From the NCBI GenBank assembly GCA_017960005.1, contig JAGCZM010000093.1, forward strand, positions 1 to 8,991: DNA of 8,991 nt, in the 5' to 3' direction. Every line of letters starts with the position of its first letter. Positions within the stretch are counted from its first letter, which is position 1. Made by a program: the position numbers and the translations under genes. Under the pieces are notes generated by a model. That model was not told the origin of the DNA. It saw only the letters and a list, made by a program, of their open reading frames with translations, and made no database searches. This document shows, piece after piece, positions 1 through 5,633 of the stretch. Origin of the DNA: Eggerthellaceae bacterium (lineage in GTDB: Bacteria; Actinomycetota; Coriobacteriia; Coriobacteriales; Eggerthellaceae).

Positions 1-643
1 CCTCGGCATTGCCGACAAAGCCCGGCGTATGCTCTTTGAGATAAGCATGGCATTCTTGGGCAAAGGCGTTTCCTTTGGTTTCTTCTTCGCCGATGTTAAG
101 CAGCGCGATACTCGGTTCGTTTATTTTGAGAGTTGCCGAGGAATAAATCTTTCCCATCAATGCGAACTGGTGGAGATATTCGGGTTTGCAATCGGCATTG
201 GCACCCACATCGAGCAGCAAAACGGGTTTTTGCCGTGCGGGAACCCATGTGGCAAGAGCGGGACGCGCGATGCCGCGGATACGTCCGATAAACAGCGTGG
301 CCGCACTCATGCATGCACCGGTAGATCCCGCGGAGAAAAAGCCGTCCGCCAGGCCTTCTTTGACTGCCTTGCAGGCAACGACAACAGAGGAATCCTTTTT
401 GGCACGTACCGCGGTTGCGGGATGCTCATCCATCCCGATAACCTCCGTCGAATACCGCAAAGAAACCCGTTGCATACCGGCAAAAGCATCATCGATTACC
501 TCTTGTGGGCCGACAGCCAATACGCGTAAATGCTCATCGGACAAAAGCGCTGATTTGATGCCCTCGATGACGACATCCGGAGCATTGTCTCCTCCCATCA
601 CATCGACGGCTATGCAAACTTCTTTTGTTGCCGCGGCACTCAC
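1..643 (-). CDS. plsX: Phosphate acyltransferase PlsX (5' portion, cut by window edge)
   Basis: PlsX converts acyl-ACP plus phosphate to acyl-phosphate, the acyl donor for PlsY in the first step of phospholipid synthesis. It is a peripheral membrane enzyme. About 214 codons are visible, of roughly 330-350 usual for the family; the C-terminal third lies beyond base 1. Family motifs seen in order: AVDVMGGDNAPD near the N-terminus, SAGSTGACM (usually SAGNTGA), FIGRIRGIARPALA, LLLDVGANADCKPEYL and NIGEEETKGN. The start is the GTG at 641-643, preceded by an AGAGGT ribosome site 7 nt upstream. The nearby ATG at about 657-659 is out of frame. It follows rpmF, the classical rpmF-plsX order, but a terminator lies between them, and I see no convincing sigma-70 promoter in the roughly 90 nt between terminator and start. 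It may therefore depend on read-through or a weak promoter. Identification is very secure. Confidence 0.95.
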   Translation of the reverse strand, partial: MSAAATKEVCIAVDVMGGDNAPDVVIEGIKSALLSDEHLRVLAVGPQEVIDDAFAGMQRVSLRYSTEVIGMDEHPATAVRAKKDSSVVVACKAVKEGLADGFFSAGSTGACMSAATLFIGRIRGIARPALATWVPARQKPVLLLDVGANADCKPEYLHQFALMGKIYSSATLKINEPSIALLNIGEEETKGNAFAQECHAYLKEHTPGFVGNAE

Positions 644-734
644 CAAAATAACCTCTCATATGCCTTGTTTTTTCTTCAATCGATTATGTTAACGCACACA
701 TATCCGCCTCACGAAACCCGTATGCGCGAATACG

Positions 735-763
735 CAAAAAAAGCTCCCCGAACGAGGAGCTTT
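735..763 (-). terminator. Rho-independent terminator after rpmF
   Basis: On the minus strand an 8-bp perfect stem AAAGCTCC / GGAGCTTT, with an 8-nt loop, runs straight into a run of seven T residues (complement of 735-741). It lies 28 nt past the rpmF stop and about 90 nt before the plsX start. The + strand direction lacks a T run, so it acts for rpmF only. Confidence 0.88.
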
Positions 764-790
764 CGAATGCGTTGTGGGCAATGCAACCGA

Positions 791-970
791 CTATTCGGTG
801 GTGATGACTTCGCGATCCTTGTAGTAGCCGCAATTGGGGCATACGCGATGAGGAAGTTTGACCTCGCCGCATTGCGGGCATACGGACTTTGCGGGCGCAT
901 CAATACGGATGTTGGCGCTGCGACGCGAATTGGTACGGGCGCGACCGGTTTTGCGCTTTGGTACAGCCAT
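791..970 (-). CDS. rpmF: 50S ribosomal protein L32 (bL32), zinc-binding type
   Basis: L32 is a small protein of the large ribosomal subunit. The 59-residue product starts MAVPKRKTGRARTNSRRS, the diagnostic basic N-terminus of bL32. It carries two CxxC pairs (Cys31/Cys34 and Cys44/Cys47, as CPQCGE and CPNCGYY), so it is the zinc-binding (C+) form rather than a zinc-free paralogue. The ATG at 968-970 has a strong AAGGAG site 7 nt upstream, and the stop is TAG. It has its own extended -10 promoter and a 15-bp inverted repeat in its leader, and it ends at a strong terminator. Its neighbours, DUF177 upstream and plsX downstream, are the usual ones for rpmF in many bacteria. Confidence 0.97.
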   Translation of the reverse strand: MAVPKRKTGRARTNSRRSANIRIDAPAKSVCPQCGEVKLPHRVCPNCGYYKDREVITTE

Positions 971-994
971 GATAAAACTCCTTTGAATATATGA

Positions 995-1009
995 GCCAAT
1001 TGCATTGGC
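995..1009. repeat. 15-bp inverted repeat in the rpmF leader
   Basis: GCCAAT-TGC-ATTGGC is a perfect 6-bp inverted repeat around a 3-nt centre. It lies between the predicted rpmF transcription start (about 1030) and the ribosome site (about 978-983). It could be a dimeric repressor operator or a small hairpin in the L32 leader; the sequence alone does not decide. Confidence 0.55.
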
Positions 1010-1036
1010 AAACTGTCAAATCAGACGCGAATGGGA

Positions 1037-1065
1037 ATTATAACAACCCCATAAAACTCATGCAA
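1037..1065 (-). promoter_or_regulatory. Sigma-70-type promoter for rpmF, extended -10
   Basis: On the minus strand, TTGCAT (complement of 1060-1065) is separated by 17 bp from a perfect TATAAT (complement of 1037-1042). The TATAAT is preceded by TGT, giving an extended -10. It begins 6 bp after the DUF177 stop codon and predicts a 5' leader of about 60 nt for rpmF. Confidence 0.72.
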
Positions 1066-1071
1066 GAAATA

Positions 1072-1620
1072 TTATTCAAACTTATAGTTTTTGAGGGCGT
1101 CAAATCGGCTGGGTTGGGAAGGCTCTTCGACTAAATGTATTTGCTTGTTGCATTCGCAGGTTTCGTGATTGAGATTGGCACCGCACTCGAAGCACAAGCC
1201 CTTGCAGTCCTCCTTGCAGAAAGGACGTTGCGGCAGTACCATGATGAGCGCCGCCCGAATTAACGGCTCCAAATCGATGGTGTGCTCTTCATTCAAATAC
1301 TCGTACTCGTCGCCTTCCATGTCCTCCGGTGCCGCGGATTCCCCGTCGATGAGAAAATACCCCTCGATATCGCCGGTATATTCACCGTAAGCAGGGTCAA
1401 GGCAGCGCGCGCATTGCGTGGATACGCTTGCAAACACGTTGCCTTGCACCAGAAAGGCTCCCCCGACGTTTGTCACGTCGACACGATAAGACAAAGGCTT
1501 TGTAAAAGCATATTCGTCGGCACCCAAAACCAACGGATCGCTTTGATAGCTTCCTTCAAAACGAGAACTCTCCGACAACGCGAAGAGTTCATGGGGAATG
1601 CGAATAATCTTGTTATCCAT
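1072..1620 (-). CDS. DUF177 / YceD family protein
   Basis: The 182-residue protein belongs to the YceD/DUF177 family, which is encoded next to rpmF in most bacteria and has been linked to 23S rRNA metabolism and ribosome assembly. Visible features are an early CxxC (Cys70/Cys73, QCARCLDP) after a beta-rich N-terminal half, then an acidic stretch at residues 93-113. The family core follows, IDLEPLIRAALIMVLPQRPF, leading into CKEDCKGLCFECGANL. Including CEC at 155-157, the C-terminal cluster holds six cysteines (135, 139, 143, 146, 155, 157), compatible with metal binding. The ATG at 1618-1620 has only a weak upstream ribosome site (GGAT). It lies 42 nt after the sepIVA-like gene and is probably co-transcribed with it. 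The family call is firm; the exact molecular role is not readable from the sequence. Confidence 0.9.
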   Translation of the reverse strand: MDNKIIRIPHELFALSESSRFEGSYQSDPLVLGADEYAFTKPLSYRVDVTNVGGAFLVQGNVFASVSTQCARCLDPAYGEYTGDIEGYFLIDGESAAPEDMEGDEYEYLNEEHTIDLEPLIRAALIMVLPQRPFCKEDCKGLCFECGANLNHETCECNKQIHLVEEPSQPSRFDALKNYKFE

Positions 1621-1662
1621 ACGCTTTATCCGGTTGTGCTTGAATCGAAAAGAAACAAAGAC

Positions 1663-2157
1663 TTACTGTCCCATTTCGTATTGATTCTGATCGCCGTAGT
1701 TGTTGGGATTGTTCAAGCGCTGACGATAACGGACGATGGTGTTGAGCAGCTGGTCGAGGTTGGCCTGCATCTGTCCGAACACCTCGTCGGCATATTGATC
1801 GGCACCGCCGCGTACGTTTCTTGCAATCTCGTTGGCCTGACCGATAATCTCTCTGGCCTGGTCCTGAGACAGACGGACGATTTCCTGCTCGGAAGCGATG
1901 GTCAAAGCCTGCTGGCGGGCATCCTCGACGATGTGGTTGGCTTCGTTTTTGGCCTCTTCGATCAACTCGTCGCCCTGGCGGACGATGGTGCGAGCCTGAT
2001 TGAACTCGGTCGGGAAAGCAACCCTTATTTCATCAAGAATGGCCAATGCCTCCTGAATATCCACTTGACGCAAATTGGGACGACCGATTACAGCCTTTGA
2101 AGACTCTAAGAAAAGTGAAAGCTCCTCGATGAGAGACATTACTCCGTTGTCATCCAT
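1663..2157 (-). CDS. SepIVA-like / DivIVA-family coiled-coil protein, short form
   Basis: A 164-residue, strongly helical, charged protein with no membrane segment. Residues about 33-52 (VDIQEALAILDEIRVAFPTE) and the following AR-I-V-RQGDELIEEAK-EA resemble the N-terminal half of mycobacterial SepIVA. The C-terminal QEIVRLSQDQAREIIGQANE, then ADQYADEVFGQMQANLDQLL and the RYRQRL end, resemble SepIVA's C-terminal half. SepIVA is an essential DivIVA-like septation factor, encoded beside the DUF177 gene in mycobacteria exactly as here. By my recollection the mycobacterial protein is longer, with extra central coiled coil. Residues about 65-115 look like continuous coiled coil; the tail is Asn/Gln-rich. 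The ATG at 2155-2157 has AGGAAGGA about 9 nt upstream; the internal Met7 codon lies too close to a GGAG. Automatic annotation might call it an ATP synthase subunit B-like protein, but no membrane anchor is present. Confidence 0.75.
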   Translation of the reverse strand: MDDNGVMSLIEELSLFLESSKAVIGRPNLRQVDIQEALAILDEIRVAFPTEFNQARTIVRQGDELIEEAKNEANHIVEDARQQALTIASEQEIVRLSQDQAREIIGQANEIARNVRGGADQYADEVFGQMQANLDQLLNTIVRYRQRLNNPNNYGDQNQYEMGQ

Positions 2158-2179
2158 GTTTTATGTTCCTTCCTACAAC

Positions 2180-2202
2180 ATGCACGTACATTTGAGGTGC
2201 AT
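2180..2202. repeat. Inverted repeat in the sepIVA-like leader
   Basis: ATGCAC and GTGCAT form a perfect 6-bp inverted repeat around an 11-nt centre, inside the predicted 5' leader just upstream of the ribosome site. It may fold as a leader hairpin; this could be chance. Confidence 0.35.
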
Positions 2203-2218
2203 TTATTCATGCGCGGAT

Positions 2219-2247
2219 ATTGTAGCACGTATGTATGCGGATGTAAC
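2219..2247 (-). promoter_or_regulatory. Sigma-70-type promoter for the sepIVA-like gene
   Basis: On the minus strand, GTTACA (complement of 2242-2247) lies 17 bp from TACAAT (complement of 2219-2224), which is preceded by TGC, an extended -10. It predicts a leader of about 55 nt and probably drives sepIVA-like plus DUF177. Confidence 0.62.
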
Positions 2248-2258
2248 TGCTTCGTAAC

Positions 2259-2287
2259 CACAATATTGTGTGTTTACGCAGGTAAAC
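2259..2287. repeat. Two adjacent perfect inverted repeats between coaD and the sepIVA-like gene
   Basis: CACAATATTGTG (2259-2270) is a 12-bp perfect palindrome. One base later GTTTAC-GCAG-GTAAAC (2272-2287) is a 6-bp stem with a 4-nt loop. They lie immediately after the coaD stop and just upstream of the -35 of the sepIVA-like promoter, around -47 to -75. Neither is followed by a T run, so a classical terminator is unlikely. An operator site, or a weak mRNA 3'-end hairpin for coaD, is possible. Confidence 0.5.
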
Positions 2288-2290
2288 CCG

Positions 2291-2767
2291 TTAATTGAAC
2301 CGCTTGCCGAGCGCGTGTTCAACGCATGGCGGCACAAACTGCCCCACCTCGCCTTTAAGGGACGCGACTTCCCTGACAATCGAGGACGAGAGATACATAT
2401 ATTGGGGCGGCGACATGATAAACACCGTCTCGAGTTCCGGGCAAAGCTCATAATTGAGTGCCGTCATCTGAAACTCGTATTCGAAATCCGTGATGGCGCG
2501 AAGGCCTTTGACAAGGACGGTTGCGCCTTCTTTTTTGGCCAAATCGACGAGCAATCCCTCAAAACCTATGACACGCACGTTCGGAAGTGATTCGCATGCC
2601 TCGGCGGCAAGAGCAACTCTTTCTTCCAAAGAAAACAGCGGTTTTTTGTTGGGAGATGCGGCAACGGCGACGATAACCTCGTCAAAGAGCTGTGAAGCGC
2701 GGGTGATGACGTCGAGATGCCCGCTGGTGATGGGATCGAATGTACCCGGTGTGATGGCCCGTGTCAT
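2291..2767 (-). CDS. coaD: Phosphopantetheine adenylyltransferase
   Basis: CoaD transfers AMP from ATP to 4'-phosphopantetheine, giving dephospho-CoA, the penultimate step of coenzyme A synthesis in the cytosol. The 158-residue length is normal for the bacterial enzyme. Motifs seen: TPGTFDPITSGHLDVI at residues 6-21, holding the nucleotidyltransferase T/HxGH-type site; NKKPLF at 40-45; VKGLRAITDFEYEFQM at 86-101, which binds phosphopantetheine and ATP; and YLSSSIVREVASLKG near 125-139. All key residues look intact. The ATG at 2765-2767 lies 3 nt after the rsmD stop, with AGAGGT overlapping the end of rsmD, so the two are translationally coupled; the rsmD-coaD pairing is very common. It is the last gene of the asp23-to-coaD operon. 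Confidence 0.97.
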   Translation of the reverse strand: MTRAITPGTFDPITSGHLDVITRASQLFDEVIVAVAASPNKKPLFSLEERVALAAEACESLPNVRVIGFEGLLVDLAKKEGATVLVKGLRAITDFEYEFQMTALNYELCPELETVFIMSPPQYMYLSSSIVREVASLKGEVGQFVPPCVEHALGKRFN

Positions 2768-2770
2768 GAT

Positions 2771-3355
2771 TTAACCTCTTTCGAAAACCAATATGTCGAT
2801 AACAGTATCACCGAACAACCGCCTCGAGGCAAGAAAGAGCTCTTCTCTTTGCCCGATGGCATCATCGACGCCATCGTTTGCCGCCGATGCGTGTTCATAG
2901 GATATGACGGCACCTTTGTTTAAGCGATCATGGTCGATGAGTGCGTCGATGAGCTTGAACACCTCGACGACTTCCATCGCGTAAGGCGGATCGAACAACA
3001 CCAAATCGATGTTTTCCCGCAAAAGATATATACCGCGCATCACATCGACCTTAAATGCGACCGCATCGGGGCTTTTGTCCAGTTTGCATACCGATAAGTT
3101 GGCGGAAAGCGTCTTAAACGATGCGCCGTTGTTTTCGAAAAAGAAGCACTTTTTGGCACCGCGGCTCAATGTCTCGATGCCGAGCGCTCCCGAACCGGCA
3201 AACGCATCGAGCACGACACGCTTTTCGAAGCCGCCCAACTGCGAACAAAGGGCGCTCATCAGGCTTTCTTTGACTCTGTCCGTGGTCGGGCGGGTATTGA
3301 GCCCCGATGGGCTTTTGAGCTGTCGTCCTTTGAACTGACCGGCAATGACTCTCAT
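2771..3355 (-). CDS. rsmD: 16S rRNA (guanine(966)-N2)-methyltransferase RsmD
   Basis: RsmD methylates N2 of G966 in 16S rRNA, using S-adenosylmethionine, during small-subunit assembly. The 194-residue protein starts with the family signature MRVIAGQFKGRQLKSP, followed by TRPTTDRVKESLMSAL (residues 21-36). The SAM-binding motif I is VLDAFAGSGALGIE (48-61), and the catalytic motif IV is DPPY (122-125). The C-terminus ends on a short beta strand, DILVFERG. The ATG at 3353-3355 is 5 nt past the recG stop, with a GGGAGGG ribosome site formed by the last recG codons. Nothing is missing or odd. Some annotations use the name YhhF or a generic DUF-type methyltransferase. Confidence 0.95.
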   Translation of the reverse strand: MRVIAGQFKGRQLKSPSGLNTRPTTDRVKESLMSALCSQLGGFEKRVVLDAFAGSGALGIETLSRGAKKCFFFENNGASFKTLSANLSVCKLDKSPDAVAFKVDVMRGIYLLRENIDLVLFDPPYAMEVVEVFKLIDALIDHDRLNKGAVISYEHASAANDGVDDAIGQREELFLASRRLFGDTVIDILVFERG

Positions 3356-3360
3356 GGACG

Positions 3361-5622
3361 CTACCCTCCCATCACCGAAAGCTCGTCTTTGTACACGGTA
3401 TGCATCTCGTAGCCGAGCAAACGATATTCCTCGGATTTGAGGAAAGGGTCTTTGTCGAGTATGGATGCGGCATCGCTTCGCGCCGCTTCGATCAAATCCT
3501 TGTCGCGGATGATGTTGACGAGTTTTAAAGCGGACATGCCGCTTTGACGGTTACCGAGAATATCTCCTTCGCGTCGCAACGACAAATCGAACTCCGCCAA
3601 CTCAAAACCGTCATCGGTTTTTTCCATGGCGGAGAGACGCTCGATGGCCTTATCGGATGCGGAAGCGGAAATCAGATACACAAATCCTTCGTGCTCCCCT
3701 CTTCCCACGCGCCCGCGCAGCTGATGAAGCTGAGAAAGTCCGAACCTGTCGGCATCCTCGATAATCATGACCGAAGCATTTGGCACATCGACGCCCACTT
3801 CGATAACCGTCGTGGAAACAAGCACGTCGATTTTGCCTTTTCTGAACTTCTCCATGATGTCGTGCTTATCCGATGGGCGCATGCGTCCGTGCAACAGCGC
3901 CACCTCGTATCCGGAAAACGTGGTTTTGGAAAGCATGTCGCACAAAGACTCGGCAGCCGCCACATCGTCGTCTTTAAAATCCCCTTCATCCTCGATCGAG
4001 ATGATAAGGCCTTGATTTTCTTCGTCGTCTTGTCCCTCGGCATTGCGCGTTTCTTTGGACAAAGCATCGCGTTCCTTGGTCGATTTGCCGATCAAAGGAC
4101 ACACAACGTATACCTGCCTTCCCGCTTCAAGTTGCTCTCCGGCCGCTTCATAGGCACTCAGGCGCTCTCCTTTGGAAAACACCTGGGTGGTGCGTTTTAT
4201 CGAGTCATGAGGCTTTTGATGAAGATAAGACAGACTCAGATTGCCGTATATGGCCAATGCCAAAGAACGGGGAATGGGCGTTGCGGTGAGATAGAGCGCA
4301 TCGCAGATCAAATCCTCATCACACAGCGAGGTTTTGCTCAAAAGCTTTGCGCGCTGCTCCACGCCGAATCGCTGCTGCTCGTCTATGACCGCCAAAGAAA
4401 GCTTATGGGGCACCACATCGTCTTCGAGCAGGGCATGAGTGCCGATCAATCCGTCGATTTGGCCCGATGCAAAGCCTTGAATAATCTGTTTTCTTTTGTC
4501 GTCGGGTGTCGAGCCGCTTAAAACCTCGAACTTAAAACCGGTGCCCTCAAACAAAGAAGCAAAGGTTTTTGCATGCTGTTCGCATAACACTTCAGTGGGA
4601 ACCATGAACATGCTTTGGCATCCGTTGTCTTTGGCAGACGCAAATGCAAAAGCACACAAAACGGTTTTGCCGGTACCGACATCTCCCAAAACCATGTGGT
4701 TGGCGCACTTGGGAGCCGCCATCACCTTCGCTATTTCGTGAAGAGCTTGTTTTTGGTCTTGCGTCAACGCAAAAGGAAGGTTTTCTTTGAGTTTTAAAAC
4801 ACACTCTCCGACCGGCTGTTCATCCAAGGTATCGGGAGGATATACATGAGCAAAGGGCTTTTTGCCGACGGCGCGCATGGAAGCGTTGCTCATCAGATAC
4901 AACTCGAGCAGCAGCAACTCATCGTAGGTAAGACGGGCACGCGCGGCCTTCATGTCGCTCATCGTGTTCGGGAAATGGATGTTTTTGATGGCGCGCCCGC
5001 GACTCATGTAGCCGTACTTGGCACGAAACTCCATCGGAAAAGGATCGTAGATTCCTTCCGTCATCTCGAGCGCATTTGAAATGATGCGGCGCATGTTTGC
5101 CGCCGACAGTTTCTCGGTTGCCGGATGTACCGGAATGATGGATCCGACGGATTTGGAATCGGATGAGGATTCGGATAAAACCTCAATATAAGGATTGGCC
5201 ATGCGCTTTGCGCCGTATTCGAACCGGACCAAGCCCGCGACCACGACACGCATGCCCGCACTCAATTGCTTTGCCAACCACGGTTGCCGGAAAGCCGTAA
5301 TCATCATAAAACCGAACTCGTCGGTCAGCGTGATTTCGACGATGGGCAAATTGGGTTTGGGACGTTTGAGTTTGATGTCTTTGATGATGCCTTCGACCGA
5401 ACACATCTGACCGTGCATGGCGCTTTGGGTCGATTGGACCGAAGACAAATCGATATAACGGCGCGGATAATGGGACAGCAAGTCCCTGACGCTGTGAATC
5501 CCCATGGAAGATAGCATGCGGGCACGCTCGGCGCTTATCAGGCGCACGGAAGTGACGGGCGCCTCCAAGGACAACGTGGCGTTCAATCGTTTATCGGAGC
5601 TGTTTGCCGTAAACGCAGCCAT
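3361..5622 (-). CDS. recG: ATP-dependent DNA helicase RecG
   Basis: RecG is a superfamily-2 translocase that regresses stalled forks and remodels branched DNA. The 753-residue protein is slightly longer than the usual 670-700. Order: an N-terminal segment with HYPRRYID (51-58), an OB-fold wedge domain (about 70-150), then two helicase lobes. Seen are Walker A GDVGTGKT (313-320), motif II DEQQ (414-417; the family is normally DEQH), TATPIPR (446-452), LLHGRM (576-581), TTVIEVGVDVPNA (604-616) and QLHQLRGRVGRG (631-642). The C-terminus has FDLSLRREGDILGNRQSG (678-695). Residues about 512-557 are an acidic insertion between QVYVVCPLI and the following AAESL helix. The ATG at 5620-5622 is 11 nt after the fakA stop, and its ribosome site overlaps that stop (TAGGAG). 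Some alternative starts exist nearby, but this one fits the spacing. Confidence 0.96.
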   Translation of the reverse strand: MAAFTANSSDKRLNATLSLEAPVTSVRLISAERARMLSSMGIHSVRDLLSHYPRRYIDLSSVQSTQSAMHGQMCSVEGIIKDIKLKRPKPNLPIVEITLTDEFGFMMITAFRQPWLAKQLSAGMRVVVAGLVRFEYGAKRMANPYIEVLSESSSDSKSVGSIIPVHPATEKLSAANMRRIISNALEMTEGIYDPFPMEFRAKYGYMSRGRAIKNIHFPNTMSDMKAARARLTYDELLLLELYLMSNASMRAVGKKPFAHVYPPDTLDEQPVGECVLKLKENLPFALTQDQKQALHEIAKVMAAPKCANHMVLGDVGTGKTVLCAFAFASAKDNGCQSMFMVPTEVLCEQHAKTFASLFEGTGFKFEVLSGSTPDDKRKQIIQGFASGQIDGLIGTHALLEDDVVPHKLSLAVIDEQQRFGVEQRAKLLSKTSLCDEDLICDALYLTATPIPRSLALAIYGNLSLSYLHQKPHDSIKRTTQVFSKGERLSAYEAAGEQLEAGRQVYVVCPLIGKSTKERDALSKETRNAEGQDDEENQGLIISIEDEGDFKDDDVAAAESLCDMLSKTTFSGYEVALLHGRMRPSDKHDIMEKFRKGKIDVLVSTTVIEVGVDVPNASVMIIEDADRFGLSQLHQLRGRVGRGEHEGFVYLISASASDKAIERLSAMEKTDDGFELAEFDLSLRREGDILGNRQSGMSALKLVNIIRDKDLIEAARSDAASILDKDPFLKSEEYRLLGYEMHTVYKDELSVMGG

Positions 5623-5633
5623 GGTTTGCGCTC

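Noticed and set aside
29..529. A 166-codon open frame on the + strand
   Set aside because: It is antisense to plsX, which shows unbroken family motifs on the minus strand.
644..734. A sigma-70 promoter for plsX (CATAAT at about 683-688)
   Set aside because: No acceptable -35 element at 16-18 bp spacing; left as unresolved.
1282..2100. A 272-codon open frame on the + strand
   Set aside because: It is antisense to DUF177 and the sepIVA-like gene and crosses their intergenic gap. It has no ribosome site or family resemblance, while the minus-strand proteins are clearly conserved.
2272..2287. A Rho-independent terminator after coaD
   Set aside because: The GTTTAC/GTAAAC hairpin is AT-rich and has no T run on the minus strand.
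3544..4521. A 325-codon open frame on the + strand
   Set aside because: It is antisense to recG, whose helicase motifs run through the whole stretch. The translated sequence is low in recognisable structure.
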